Below, in pieces: positions 12,057-24,957 of a stretch of 64,000 nt of DNA. Origin of the DNA: Parus major (lineage: Eukaryota > Chordata > Aves > Passeriformes > Paridae); NCBI RefSeq assembly GCF_001522545.3, contig NC_031769.1, positions 75,299,356 to 75,363,355 on the forward strand, written 5' to 3'. How positions within the stretch are numbered: the first letter of the stretch is position 1; the number at the start of each line of letters is the position of its first letter. Position numbers and translations under genes: made by a program. The notes beneath the pieces are model-generated. The model was not told the origin of the DNA. It did not search any database and worked only from the letters and a program-made list of their open reading frames with translations.

Positions 12057-15000
12057 CACATATCTGAAATGAGAGCTCCGGAGAACTGAGTGGGAACCAG
12101 ATCTTCCACATGGCAGAGGGTCTCCCTGGTCATGGACACACATTCCTAGCTGAAGCAATGAGTAAGGTAATATTTGCTACCTTCTGCTCTGGCCTGTTGT
12201 CTTCACCTCAGAGCTGTGAGTGATAGATGTACACAGGCCACCTGCTTGAGTGCAGGAAGATACATTTACACTAAGATGAGAATTTCTATTGAGCCATGTG
12301 ACCCTGGATCCTGACTCCTGCTAATATGGTTCACATAACCAACGCCATTTCCTAAGACCAACATTCATAACATGTAAGTATGCTGATCAGGTATCACCTC
12401 CTTCTCTTTTCCCCTTTTCAACATTGTAGGTGTCACCAAAATGTGATGACCCCCATTACAGAACAGCCAGATCCCCTGTCAGCCTCGTGAAAAAACTATT
12501 TACCCATGCAAGATTGCTACCAGGAGGTGGTGAGACCTATTAAGGAACACAGAAATGTAACAGTACATGAGATACTGTCTACAAAATCAATCAGCTGCAA
12601 GGCCTGATGCTGGACAGCAAAACCCATGATCCCCCAGTGGTCTGGGACACAGCCACTGCTGTCATCTTCCTCTGAAGACTGAATGAATCCTGTTCTCCTG
12701 GATAAAGTGTGAGTCCAGATTATGATTAGTGTATCATGCACTGATGACTATGAATTTGACTCAATCTGTAGAGGGTCCAAGTGACTAAAAGTATAGGTAA
12801 TTAAAGACTCTAGATAGTAAGAAAGCTACAATCATTACTAGAAATTTTGCTTAGCTGAAAATATAATTCATAAAAAACTGTGCAACAATAAACTACATTA
12901 AATCCTAAAAATTGTAGATAAGAATAAACTATGCTGAAAACTATGTGTTTAATTGTAGTAATAAAGGTCTAATTGTACCTAAAGCCCTGTAGCAAATTCT
13001 CATCTACCAAGGATCCCTAAAAGAATCTGCCTGTCCCTGTGACATTAGATGACAGAGCCACCAAGTGTTCACATGCCTCATCCTGCCAACTCCAAAAGAA
13101 AGGCAATCATCTCCAGCTAGGAGGGAAAACAGTGAGCCAGGAAAGATAACAGCTTAAGCTGCTGCAGGTAGCTTCACCACAATGCAGCCAGGCATCTCCC
13201 CACTCAGAACTGCTTGCCATCTGTTCTCCTTATGATCCTGTTCACTTCCATACCTCAGATAATCACAGCTTCCACATTATCATTAGGAGAGACAGGCTCT
13301 CATTTAGCCAGGAATTACTGGCAGAGACAGGCAGTTAAATAAGAAGGACAGTCCAATATATTCATTAAATTTGTACTCAGAGGCCTTATTTCAAGCTCCT
13401 GCTTTCAAGTACAGATGCAAGTCTTTGCCATATGCTATGAAATCCTGGGTAAGTTCTGAGAGGAATTTTCCATAAAATATTTTGCTAGAAAGGGTTGTTC
13501 TCTTCCAGCTTATTTTTCTGTGCTACCACATTTGGCTCCAGCTGGATTTGGAATCCAAACAGCCTAAATCTAGGCCACGTTTAAAGTGGCAGCACCCTCT
13601 GTCAAAACTCTGACAGTGTTTGTCTCTGGTCAGAGGCATAAATTTTGAACCTCTCTGAGCTGAGGTCAGATGGTGCCAGTCTAGACGCAAACTGTTTTCA
13701 CATCAGTCTGATATTCTGCAGAGTTCTTTGAAAGACAGTCTAGAAAAGTTTTGGAAATTTTGAGATTTGTTTTCTTCCTTCATGCCAACTCTTAAAAAAG
13801 CACTCCCTTATTTAGTGATCTTGTTCTGTGTAGTCTTCAGAGATATCTCTTCCACCTCGACCACCAGGCTTTTATCAGCAGGAAGTGGTAAAGAAATGTA
13901 ATTTTTCACTGTTTTTCAGTGCTCAGAGAACACAGAGTGGTGTGAAATTATGCTTAGGGAAGGAGACTCACTACCACATTTTATGTTATATACACTGTAA
14001 AATATAATAAAGCAAGATACCTTACCTGCCCATAGGCTGAATTCTAGGGGATATTTTCCGTTTCTCTTTCAACAACACACCTAAAGGTATTACTGTTGCC
14101 CATTGAATCAAAAAGTAAGAAAACAGCTATGTATCTACATTCTTTGACTTGTGAATGATTTAAAAGCTGTTAATATTTTACAATGGTTGATAATTTTTTT
14201 CTTAATATGTATGTTCAGCATGTAAAATCACACTAATCTTTCATCAAAATTATGGTTTATTTACTTTATCTTACACAATAATGAACTCATACAACCCAGG
14301 TCTACATTTTTTGTGATTGTAGTCTTCATGAAAAATAATTGTGGAAATTAATTTACTATATATATATATATATATATATATGCAAAAGCCTAACTAAAGA
14401 TTCTTCAGCTGTGAGTACAATGCATATCATCCACATTCCAATCTTGCAACACTGCTAAGATAAAGGAAATAACTCAAAGCTGTGTTAAACAAAGCACTAA
14501 TTACATGATCTCCTGGCTTCCTATTCATCGCAAAAAAAAAATAAAAAAATCCTATGAAAAATAGTGTTACACTATATTCAATGGATACTTAGAAACAAGA
14601 GTTGGTTTCTACCAATGCTAGAATAGTAATCTGTCACAAAAGGCCTGGCAATATTTCTGGAAGCTCAAGACAATACAGTTCTCTTCATCTTAGCAGCTTT
14701 CAGCTGTGCTGGCTGCTACTGCTGTTATTCAGGAAGACAAGCTGTAAAACTGATGACCAGGTGACCAGAAGCATCTTCAATTAGCATGTGGAAGAGGACT
14801 GGAATAAGGGATCCAGAACCTGTGTTAAGACTCAGAACATTTGCTATAGTTCTGCTTGTTGAATCTGAAATAGAGATAGGTGGAGCTCTGGGTTTTCTAA
14901 GAGTGAAGCTGTTCACATCTTCTTCAGGCATCTAAAATAAATTTTTTTCTTATGTGAAAAATGGGCTGAATATTGTGCCTGGGATTAATATGGGAGCATA

Positions 15001-18000
15001 GAGGCACTGTGCAGTGAAGAAGGGAATGATGTCCAAATTACAGCAGGGGACACAACTTCCTGTACTCACAGCTCAGTTACACACCATCATCCAGCACCAT
15101 CTATTTCATATTTCCCTTTGTGTTTGTCCTGTTAAACATCTATTGAATAAGCCATTCATGTTCATAAATTTCCTGTTTCATTGAAAATATAACCTTCCTG
15201 CTGTTTTTCAAATAAATGAACAGTGCTTCTATGTCTATGTTCTGTTTTCCTTTCAGTTTCCTTTAACAGGTACTTTCCTTGAGCAAAATAATGTTTTAGC
15301 CTGCTTTGGATATAATAAATTTTGATTCATCATCTTAGCAATTTGAAAACATCTCCACTATTTGCCAGAGGCTGTCTGTAAGAATGGTATTTTTTCAAAA
15401 AAAACTTAATACTCTCCTGAAAACAAATACTGGGTTCAGTTCTAACGTGGAGTTGTGCTGAGCAACAGAAAGCACTAAAAGATGACAAACCAGAACCTGG
15501 CAGCAGGTCAGCTGTACTAGATGTGATAATCTTTGTACTGTAATTATGTTGTAACAACATGGTGAAATAACATTCAAAACTTCAGAATAGCAAACACTTT
15601 TCTTCACGGAACTTTTTTTTTTGTAATTTCTGTACCGAACATACATACACTAAAAAGAAATACTTGAAAGCAATTTGCAGCAAATAGCCTCCATAGTCTC
15701 ATTATTGTAATGGAACTTGACCCTCAAAACAAGCAAGATAAATTAATGATGTGTCAGCATGCCTATCCTAGTAAAATAGCATAAGCAAGCCTATAGGTCA
15801 GCCAAAGAACCTGTGTAACATCAAGATCATTTTAAGTTTCAAAATCAATGAAACATTCAAATTAGGGATGATTTTCTAAATGAAATGGTAACCAAAAGGC
15901 ATTTTTTTTTAACAGCCACCATCAAGGACAGGATAAATAAGAACAGGTGAGAAAGAAAGCACTAACACATAGTACCTACTGATTTGTAATAACATTTTTT
16001 ATTTTGTAATATTAATAACACTGGCTTCCCTATATCACCTTTAATACATTACTCCTACTAGCTGTGAAATTTTGACAAAATTTATGTGCTTTTAAAATGA
16101 CTATTCATATAGAGGTATTACATCAAAAATTGTTGCTCCAAAAGGGCAAAATGTATTTTTAAGAAATATATATTCAAAAGTGTAAGCAATCTACTCTTGA
16201 AAAATCAAAAAAACATTGTCCAAAGAAACCTTCAGAATAGAGCAAAAGCTGTAGCAAAGAAGACTGACATTTTTTGTCTTATTTTCTTTTTAACCTTGAA
16301 AGAAAATGTGAGAAAGCCAGAGTAGTAGCAAATGAGTAGTTCACCACTCAAAGTCATTTAAGGACTAGTATGCAATTAAGTAATTACTAGGCTGAACAGA
16401 ACAGCAGTCAACATGATAACAAATTACTGCAATGGTAAAAAAATATATTTTTAAGAAAAAAGTAAATTAAACAGAAAAAAAAATTGTTTCCATCTCAGTT
16501 TTTTGGCCAGAGATAGGATGGAAATCACCCAAAGGCAGGAACATACTCATTAGGATGTACTATAGAAATATATATCAATAACCTTGAAAAGGAGGAGGCA
16601 GAGGTAGGCGTAAGAACAACCCAGGGCATGAATTCACACAACAGTTGTGTGCCGTGGGCAGATATTCTTGAGATCAGCCTTATAACTGGCTGAGCTGCTG
16701 ATGCAGCTAGAGAGAATCCTCACACTTACATACATAATAATGCATCCTATTTTTTGTGCCTTATCTTTCATTAGCACAAAACACATTTGCAAGGCTCTGT
16801 ATTTTACTTGTTGAATTTAAACTTTTCATTATAAGAAATGTCACTTACAGCAGCCTAACACAACATTAGGCCTCTATCCTGACAGGTGTGGCAGGCCTCA
16901 GGATGTGGTCCTGCAATACTTGCTCAGAAATCAACACCTTTATACCTGGTCCCCAGGCACCTAAGGAAAAAGGCACAATATGAGCCCTTTTAAGAGCTGG
17001 CAGGGCAGGCAAACAAGGAGACAAGTTGTTGCCTCCACAAGCAGTGCCAAAAAAAAAATAAAAAATCCTGGCATGTGCAAGACAACAGAAAACAGGAGAG
17101 AGAGAGTGTGAGGCACATGTCATGTTAGCAACCAGCACATGAAGGACTTCTGAGAGTCTGAATAGATCTTGTAAGAAAAGCTCAACATATATAAGCATGT
17201 ACTTCTATACCCACCTGAGTAAAGGTTGTATGTCATTAGCCTCAACAAACAAGAAATGTATGACTAAATAATTAACTAAATTCTAGTATGATGATGAAAA
17301 GGAGGATTCTAGAGACAGATGCTAACATTAAATATAAATTTCCTTGGAAGGAAAAGAACAGTGAAGAAACAGAAGAATATGCCATAAGAAAAAAAATATC
17401 AAAACACTAAAAAAAACATTAAAAAAGGAAAATCACAGCACTATGTGTAACATGTGCATCCAGTCAGAGGTTGCTCTTTTTTCCTGCTGGCTCAGGCCAG
17501 GGCCCTACTGCTGGCTGGTGACTGCTTGGGGATGTCTGTACTGGCACTCTACATGGGGTGCAAAATGCTTTTTGTTTGAGCGTGCACGTTCCTCAAAGCT
17601 ATGCTTATGCTGTTATTGTTTACAAAGCTTCACAAATGCTTTCTATTGCTTTATAGGTTTGCTTGAATTAACCAGTTGAATTGGTTAATTAAGGTGAATG
17701 GATACCAAAAGAATGTATTTGGTTTCAGGACTTCCATTTCTGAGCAATTATAGTTCTGTATCTACATTTGTCATGAAGTTTGATTTTGTACACTTACCAT
17801 TGGTCCTTAATAATAATAGTGTTAAGCAGTCATGTAGATGCAGAGGCTTTCAAGTTCTCACAATCAAGTATCTCCTCTGATTCTACACTGTGATAGTAAA
17901 TTTTATTTACGCATTATTTTAGAAACTTACTGATATGAAGGAATTTTCCTCATATATTAAGATCATCACTAAGTTGCTTTTAATTATTAAACTTTTACTA

Positions 18001-18260
18001 TTTAATATGGGGACATCTGTAACAGCTTCTTAGTTTCTAATTTTCATGATAAATGTTTCAAAAAGATACTCTCTAGCCATAATTTCTTTCTTTCTTTCCA
18101 AGAATCAATTCTTTTGTTCCCTGGATATTTCCACTTGCAAAGCAAAATCCATAAAATTAGCTGGTCTTTTATACTTGGGCAGAAAATTTGATCGTCTTAT
18201 AGAACATCTTCACTATGTGTCAATCGTCATGGATTATTCATGTTCATGACTGCAACAGAC
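12057..18260. other. intergenic, no gene seen
   Basis: Unique-looking AT-rich DNA without a supported exon. It includes a (TA)n microsatellite at 14357-14381. A 110-codon open frame near 16,866-17,198 on the minus strand resembles no protein known to me and is probably chance. Confidence 0.5.
14357..14381. repeat. (TA)n microsatellite
   Basis: Uninterrupted TA dinucleotides over about 25 bases. Such tracts are usually polymorphic in length. Confidence 0.95.
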
Positions 18261-18715
18261 CACAGAATCACAGAATGGGTAAGGTTAAAGGGGCTGCAGT
18301 GGTCATCTGGTCCAACCTCCCTGCTCAAGCAGGGTCATCCCAGAGACATGGCACAGGATTGTGTTCATTGTATTCTATACTGTGAATATCTCCAGTGAGG
18401 AAGACTTGACAACTTCTCTGGGCAACCTGTTCCAGTGCTGAGTCACCTGCACAAGGAAGTACTTCTTCACAGTCAGGTGGAACTTCCTGTGCATCAGTTT
18501 CTGCCCATTACCTCTTGTCCTATTGCTGGGCACCACTGAGAAGAACCTGGATCCATCCTCTTGACACCCTCCTTTCAGATATTTATACACAATAATGAGG
18601 TCCCATCTCACTTGTCTTCTCTGAAGACTAAATAGGCCCAGCTCCCTCAGCCTGTTCTCATAAGAGAGATAGATACAATATTCCTCTTCCTCTCCCACAA
18701 ATTCTCTTAGATATT
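18261..18715 (-). mobile_element. CR1 LINE, 3' end fragment
   Basis: The minus-strand frame at 18375-18698 encodes the C-terminal tail of CR1 ORF2 (reverse transcriptase protein), with the typical motifs [34 protein letters not shown] and VTQHWNRLPREVV. The low-coordinate end carries the usual CR1 terminal sequence (CACAGAATCACAGAAT on the plus strand). It is 5'-truncated, as most CR1 copies are, and the frame is still largely open, so the insertion may be fairly young. Confidence 0.9.
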
Positions 18716-21700
18716 TGTCATTTATTAGAATACAGGCTTACTCACCATCTCCCATCTCAGGCCTCTCACTAACCATCACTACAGCAAATATTCTTTTTGG
18801 TCCCATCTATGGGATCTATGGGTCCCATCTTAACCACAGCTGGAGGCCTCAGAGTCCCCTACTTTAGCTGCCTAAAATAAATGAAAGCTGCAATACCTGG
18901 GGCCTTTATATTTGTGAGATACAAAAACTTGCAGTTATTCCACCATCTCATTATCCCCTCCCCCCTCTTTTTTCCTATTAAAGATGCAGCCGTAGGAACA
19001 GGGGAGAAGAGCTAGGAATGCCACATCTTGAATAGTCAGTACAGAGCTGCAGGAACCTCAGTACAAATAATCTGAAGTAACACAGGATACAGAGAGGGTT
19101 AAGAAGTCTTAAGGGTCAAACTTAGTCTAACCGATGTTGGTGGCACTGTTGGATGAAAACCTGTGTTTAATAAGTAGCATAATCAAGAGTAGCAAGACGT
19201 TTGGATCCACTAAGAACAAGTTGGAGAACTACAGGAAAAATATTCAAGTGACTTTTGATCAATTGTTGGAACATTTCTCAAACATTCAATATTCTCTCAG
19301 ATCTTCACTTTCAAAAAGACTTCAGTACCCTCCTGGAGTGTAAGAGAAGATTTCTCTTCAAAGACACTTATGCTGTCCTCTGGGGAAGATTCAAATGAGT
19401 GGGCCCGGTTAGCTCTGAAAACAGAACATGAGAGAAACCAAGGAAAGGATAAGTGAAGGAAAGAGTACAGGGAGAAGACAAAGAACTTATTTCTGTTTTT
19501 CATGTTCTAAAAGCCCAGGGGGGATAATTCTGGGAAATTAAAGATAACACATTAAAAACAGATGGAAGAAAACACTTTTTCACATCATGTGTGGTTAAAA
19601 CTGTAGAAAATACAATTACTGCAGGAAGAATTACAGTCAAGAACTCAACAAGATTCTGATGGGTTCGCAAATGTATAAGGATATCAAACATAAGAGCAAT
19701 TTGAAACTGCTGGAAGGCACATGTATTTCTTAGGGGAAAACTGTCCAAGCATTTTAAAACTGCACAAAGACGTGCTAATCAGACTGAAAGACAAAGAAAA
19801 AGGTCTCTGCAAGATAATGCACCCACAGGATGCTGTTAAAGAAATGACACCTCCTCTGAAATCCTCTGCATTCGTTCTCTCTTCCTCCCTTCAAAGCAGC
19901 AGCACAGAAAGGGACACTATCTGCCACACTGAAAGGCCATTTCCTTTAGGGTATTGTCCGAGATGAAAAGGTGTCTGCTAGCCATCCTCCCAGCATGCTG
20001 GCATTTCATCAGTCTTCAGTTTGTCCCATGTGTCTGGAAATGTGTATTTGCCTTGAAATTCATAGAACTGGTACTATGATTAGATGGATCCTTTCTACTT
20101 CTCTGAGCTCAGATTGTTTTTAAAAGCAGAAAGCACAATATGTAGTATATCTGTAATTTCCCATCTCGATTTTTTGCATGACTAAGTGGTCACAGTAATG
20201 AAGCTTCCCTCATGTTATGTCACGTTAACTGTACCTGTGCTGTCATGTGTCAGAAAAATGAAAATCTAAAAACTGTGAGGTTTATTCATTTAAATGAAAC
20301 AGTCTGTCAACAGCATAACTGAGTGCAAGTGAGGCCAAAACACAGGGAGGAGTTATAAGTGACTTAGCAGCAGCGTTACTCTGATGCTGAATTTATAGCC
20401 CTCCTAAACAATACTCTCCAGTGCATTTTTTTTCTAGGACCTCTTTTCCCACCAATTTTAGTCTGCTACTTATATTCTGTCTACCAATCAGGAAGAGATT
20501 ATTCCCTTCCTTTTTGTAAACTGAACTCCAAATTATATGCCAGTATTGCTGACACTAGTGCTTGACGTTGCCCTAGCAATCAGACAGTAGATGGTACTTG
20601 GTATATATATAAAAAAAAAAAAAAAAAAGCCTGAAGCATAAGGAATGTCACAAACCCAAGTTTGGCACGACTGGCTTGAAACTCTGAAATGCTAATAATA
20701 ACCCTGACTTAGGGTTATACATATTCCAGCTTCCACTGGAATGCACAGTTGCTTTTACTATGGCTTCAATTGTCTCCAGTGTTAAGAACAGATAAGTTCC
20801 ATGTCCTCCCTCCTTATACTCCTTACAATGACTGAAACCTTTCCACCTTATCTTTGTTCAAAACATTACTAACCTCTCTGCTTCATATCCAATCTTGCAA
20901 GGACAGGCTGTACCTAACAGATGGAGAGACACATCCTCTGTAGAGAATGGGATGTTTTGATAGGTGACAGTACTGGAGTCACATCTTTGCCTTCAAGTCA
21001 TCCCATGTTCCTACACTGAGATTCACAGCATAGCACATCACTGAGGGAGAATGAATGAAAAAAACTCATGTCCTGCCATTAATCCTTGCATCAGTCAACT
21101 TAGGGACAAAATCTCTATGCTGTCTCTGAAACTAAAAAATAAATTCAAGAATAAAGTAGTATGTTTGAGATAACACAAGAATAATAATATTAAACTACAT
21201 TTGACTCCATGTAAACTACCCAATTCCTCTGAAAACATACAATCAGGAAAGATAAAACTAATTTCTATTTACACTTTCACAAAGTTTAGCGCCCTGAACT
21301 TTAAAAACCAACTTGCCCTGAATTTTAAAACCAAATGTTCCTTTTTGAAACAAGTGGAAAGTGGGGCAGAAAAGGGGGAATCATACAGTATTATTTAACA
21401 GTAAACTGCAAGAGCAACCTTTCAAGCATCCAATGCTATTGCTAGGTCTCTGACAAAGAGCCTAACACCAAAATCCCAATTTATTTTCCAATAAATGACT
21501 ATTTACCATAATATTTTTTCTCCTGTTTATTCATTTGGTTCTGAATAGATAGCTACACAATCCACATAGGATCAAGAAAGGTGAAAAATGTACAACAAAA
21601 CAGTTGTTCCATTCCAAAATTTTCTACAGGAAAGATATCACTGCTAGGAGAAAAAAATAGAATCAGCATTAACTGGCTTAATGGGTAGACACTCATCAGA

Positions 21701-21944
21701 GAAAACACAGGAGGACTGTGGACATGCAGAGGCAATAGACAGTTGAGAAGAGCAACAGGACTGGGGTTAGGATATGCTGGAAATAAACTGAGTTTGTTTT
21801 ATAGGTTGAACTTTTTTTTTTTTCACTTAGCAATAATGGAATACTGTTGGCCATGTATTTTTCTGATTACACAATATATTATCTGTGATTGAAAAAAATA
21901 CACTTTTTTTGTGCCTCAGAAGAATGAGGTGAACAGTTCTTCAG
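18716..21944. other. intergenic, no gene seen
   Basis: No exon recognised. It contains a TA-run plus A-run at about 20,603-20,629. Otherwise I see nothing that explains it. Confidence 0.5.
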
Positions 21945-22433
21945 AGAATCACAGAATGAACTAGTCTGGAAAAGACCTTTGAGATCATCAAGTCCAACCT
22001 CCTCATCAACTAAACCATGGCACCGAGTGACACATCCATGTCTTTTTTAACACATCAAGGGATAGTAACTCCACCACCTCATTGGGTGGACGATTCCAGT
22101 GCCCAATCACTCCTTCAGTGAAGAATTTTTTTTCCTGATGTCTAACCTAAACTTCCTCTGGCACAGCTGTGGCCTTTCATTCTGTCAGCAGCTGCCTTTG
22201 AGAAGAGACCAATCCCCACCTGACTACAAACTCCTTTCAGGCAGCTGTAGAGTGCTAAGGTCTCCCCTGAGCCTCCTTTTTTCCATGCTAAATAACCCCA
22301 GCTCCCTCAGCCATTCTTCAAAGGGTGTATGTTCCAGGCCCTTCACCAGCCTCTTGTTACCCTTCTCTGAATGCATCTGAGCACCTCAACATCTTTCCTA
22401 AACTGAGGGGCCCAGAACTGGACACAGCAGAAT
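21945..22433 (-). mobile_element. CR1 LINE, 3' end fragment
   Basis: The plus strand begins GAATCACAGAATGAACTAGT and continues with CTTTGAGATCATCAAGTCCA. It ends with GGGCCCAGAACTGGACACAG, all standard landmarks of the CR1 3' region read from the opposite strand. The reverse-transcriptase tail is broken by stops, so it looks older than the copy at 18.3 kb. Confidence 0.88.
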
Positions 22434-23699
22434 GGAAAGAACAGAGTAAAAAATACACACTAAAGCAACACAGAAATTTTCCATTGATGTGTATCAATTG
22501 ACCAATCAAAGAAACTCTCTTACAACTTTAAACAAGCTTTAGCAATTTTAGCAAGAAATTCCAGTTTCCTCACTTTGTGGTGTTGTTGGGGGATGCACAT
22601 TTTAAACATCAGAGTTCCAGAATGCTCTTCCTTGAGGCGTCACTCACCCAAGGAAACCTTTCAGCATATATCACAAGTATACTGCAAATCTGTTTTTCAT
22701 TGAACTTTTATTAGAGTATCTTCTTTTTCCCCTTTTACTTACCATTGACATAAGTAGCAAATTTCTGTCATGTAAATAGTGACTATCATTTTATTTCACC
22801 TTTCCTTCTCCAATTTCAGCATCTTCTTACTCTTCAAATCCCAGCAATGCTGTAATAACTTTTGCTGTTTCACATTTAACCCCACATAAAATTGTAGTGT
22901 CAACATATGAAGATCAGTCCCTGAGCCATAAACAGGATCTCTATAAGAGGATATACCTCATGTGACAGGCTTACAATGAAACTAAGCTCAAGGACTTGGA
23001 ACACAAAATTTTCAAAAAATAAGAATATTTTTTCTGACCAAATTTTAAAAGATTAATAAAATCAGCTTGTCAGCTGGCCTCCAACTCCAAGACTGCCCAG
23101 TACACCATCATTTAGAGGTACTGCAAACCTTTCAGGCTGCTTCCCTTAAGCAGCAGTGCCCTCAACTCACCTTTTAGCAGCAGTTAATAAAAAGTTCTCT
23201 TAAAAATGTTGTTAATTGCAAAGCTTTGATTTCAAAATGAACTTCATGGACTTCTGACTTTTCACCAAAACTGGCTTAAGCACATGTCAATTAAAATATT
23301 TACATTTAGCATAATATGCTGCATTTCTAAAGACTGTCTAGTTTAATACTGAACAAATTAGGTGGATTTATTCAATTAAATTATTTGGTGAAAGTGCAGA
23401 GGTAGCCTGACATTCAGACATTACCGATTTTATCCTTACCTTTTTGGGATTTCACTCCTTTTCCGGGTCTCTTCCAGGAAAACCGGTATTGTTTTTAGTT
23501 CCCTACAGTTTCCTGTAGTTCACAATGGCCCTTTGAAGAAGAGGTCACCAGAATTGGCTAAGAAATTTTAATCTCAAGAAATTTCTAAGGCTTTTCCAGC
23601 AACTATCAGGGCTTCACTGGTACTGTGGTCGCCCTGTACTCTTTCATTAACCATTAACCAGGCATGGCCCTATGTCAGCTTTATCAGCTGCTCTTTCCC
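22434..23699. other. intergenic, no gene seen
   Basis: AT-rich sequence leading up to the CpG-rich island. No exon or repeat family recognised. Confidence 0.5.
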
Positions 23700-24640
23700 A
23701 ACACGGGGAAGCCAGAAAACGCGTGGGCTCATTCAGCCGCAATTCGCAGCCATTGTGACAGGAGGGACGTGGGATTTCTCATTTATTCATAGAGCCTTAG
23801 GAGAAATACCCAACGAGACGAGGGATGGAGCGAGCCAGCAGCCCCGGCATATCCTGCCTCTGCCGAGGTTACACCGGTGAAGCTGTCCACGCCACAGAGA
23901 TGTCTGGCGAGACATCTGTCACACGAGCCAGCAAGTGGGACAGTTTGGGAAACCGCAGAGCCAGAGCTCTCGGGGCAGCGGCTGCCTGGCGGCTCCCGCC
24001 TGCCGGTGCCTCAGCGGCACAGCCGGGAGAGGGAAACCCTTACGTCCACAAACCGGGACATGCCGGGAACGGGGTGAGTGCTTTCGCCAGCCGTGCCCCA
24101 GCGCTGCCATTTGCAGCAGGCACCCCGCCTGAGGCACCCTGCCTCGGTTTAGAGCTGTTTTCAAGCAGTTTCACAGGAGACGAAGCCCACGGTGCCGCCA
24201 TAAAACAAAGGAACACCAACCGCGGGAAAACCACGCGTCCGCGGTTAGAGCAGGCCTGTGCGCCGCGCCCTCTGCCGGCCAGGGGCAGGGGATGGGAGCC
24301 CGCCGTGCCCGCGGCCCTCCGGCCTCGCCGACCCGGCCTGCTCCAGCTGTGGAGCCGGACACAACCCGAGCTTTAAGTCAGCCGGCCCGCGCTGAGCGGA
24401 CTTACTCCAGGATTTAGACTTGCCAGAATCGGAGACTAGAAATCAGCAAAATTAGGTTCCATTGTCACCGCTGTCGCTCCCGTTTGTCAGAGACCGTCCG
24501 CAGCTCCTCCGGGCACCTCGCAGGGCAGCAGCTGTCCGGGGCCAGCCCAGGTGAGCCCCTCACCGGAGCAGGACAGAGCTCAGCCACCCCCCGACGCTTG
24601 ATTTGGGAGGCAGCAGGATCCTCCAGGGAGGCATAGAACC
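23700..24640. promoter_or_regulatory. isolated CpG-rich island between DDC and GRB10
   Basis: GC content and CpG frequency rise sharply here, densest at about 23,815-24,545, against AT-rich flanks. It lies about 17 kb upstream of the candidate DDC leader exon and about 5 kb beyond the GRB10 3' end. A strong donor (GTAAGT, complement of 24400-24405) exists on the minus strand and another (GGGGTGAGTG, GT at 24074-24075) on the plus strand. This fits a bidirectional CpG-island promoter, perhaps for an alternative DDC leader or a non-coding RNA. The 183-codon plus-strand frame at 23,825-24,376 is expected in GC-rich DNA and resembles no known protein. Confidence 0.55.
24406..24510 (-). other. possible non-coding first exon starting in the CpG island
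   Basis: In minus orientation, sequence leaving the GC-rich core reaches GGA followed by the consensus donor GTAAGT. The only ATG nearby opens a nine-codon frame that ends before the donor, so the exon would be untranslated leader. The 5' limit is arbitrary. It could be a distal DDC first exon because orientation fits, but nothing in the sequence proves splicing to DDC. Confidence 0.25.
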
Positions 24641-24654
24641 TGGCTGGGCACCAG

Positions 24655-24957
24655 CACTTGATCTCATCAATGTACATAAATGCTTCAAGGGCAGGTGTTC
24701 AAAGCATGGTGCCAGTCTTTTCAATGGTGCCCAGAGACAGGATGAGGAGCAGTGGCCATAAACTAAAACATAAGTTCCACTTCAACGTTAAGAAGACCTT
24801 TACACTGAGGGTGGAAAAGGCTGCCCCAAGTCGTGGAGTCTCCCTTTCTGGAGACATTCCAAACCAACTGGACACGCTGATCTTGGTCGCTGTGCCACAG
24901 CAGTGAGGTTGGATTGGATGATCTCGAGATGCCTTCCAACCCTAACAATTCTGTGAT
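24655..24957 (+). mobile_element. CR1 LINE, 3' end fragment
   Basis: A plus-strand frame carries the degraded CR1 ORF2 tail (GHKLKHKFHFNVKKTFTLRV). It is followed by the usual 3' untranslated landmarks GAGGTTGGATTGGATGATCT and a terminal ATTCTGTGAT. It directly abuts the AT-ward edge of the CpG island. Confidence 0.85.

Noticed and set aside
14341..14390. TATATA run considered as a promoter
   Set aside because: It is a simple (TA)n microsatellite with no associated exon or start context.
23825..24376. 183-codon plus-strand open frame in the intergenic CpG island
   Set aside because: Long frames are expected where GC is high. Other frames on both strands are also open here, composition is Ala/Arg/Pro-rich and no domain is recognisable.
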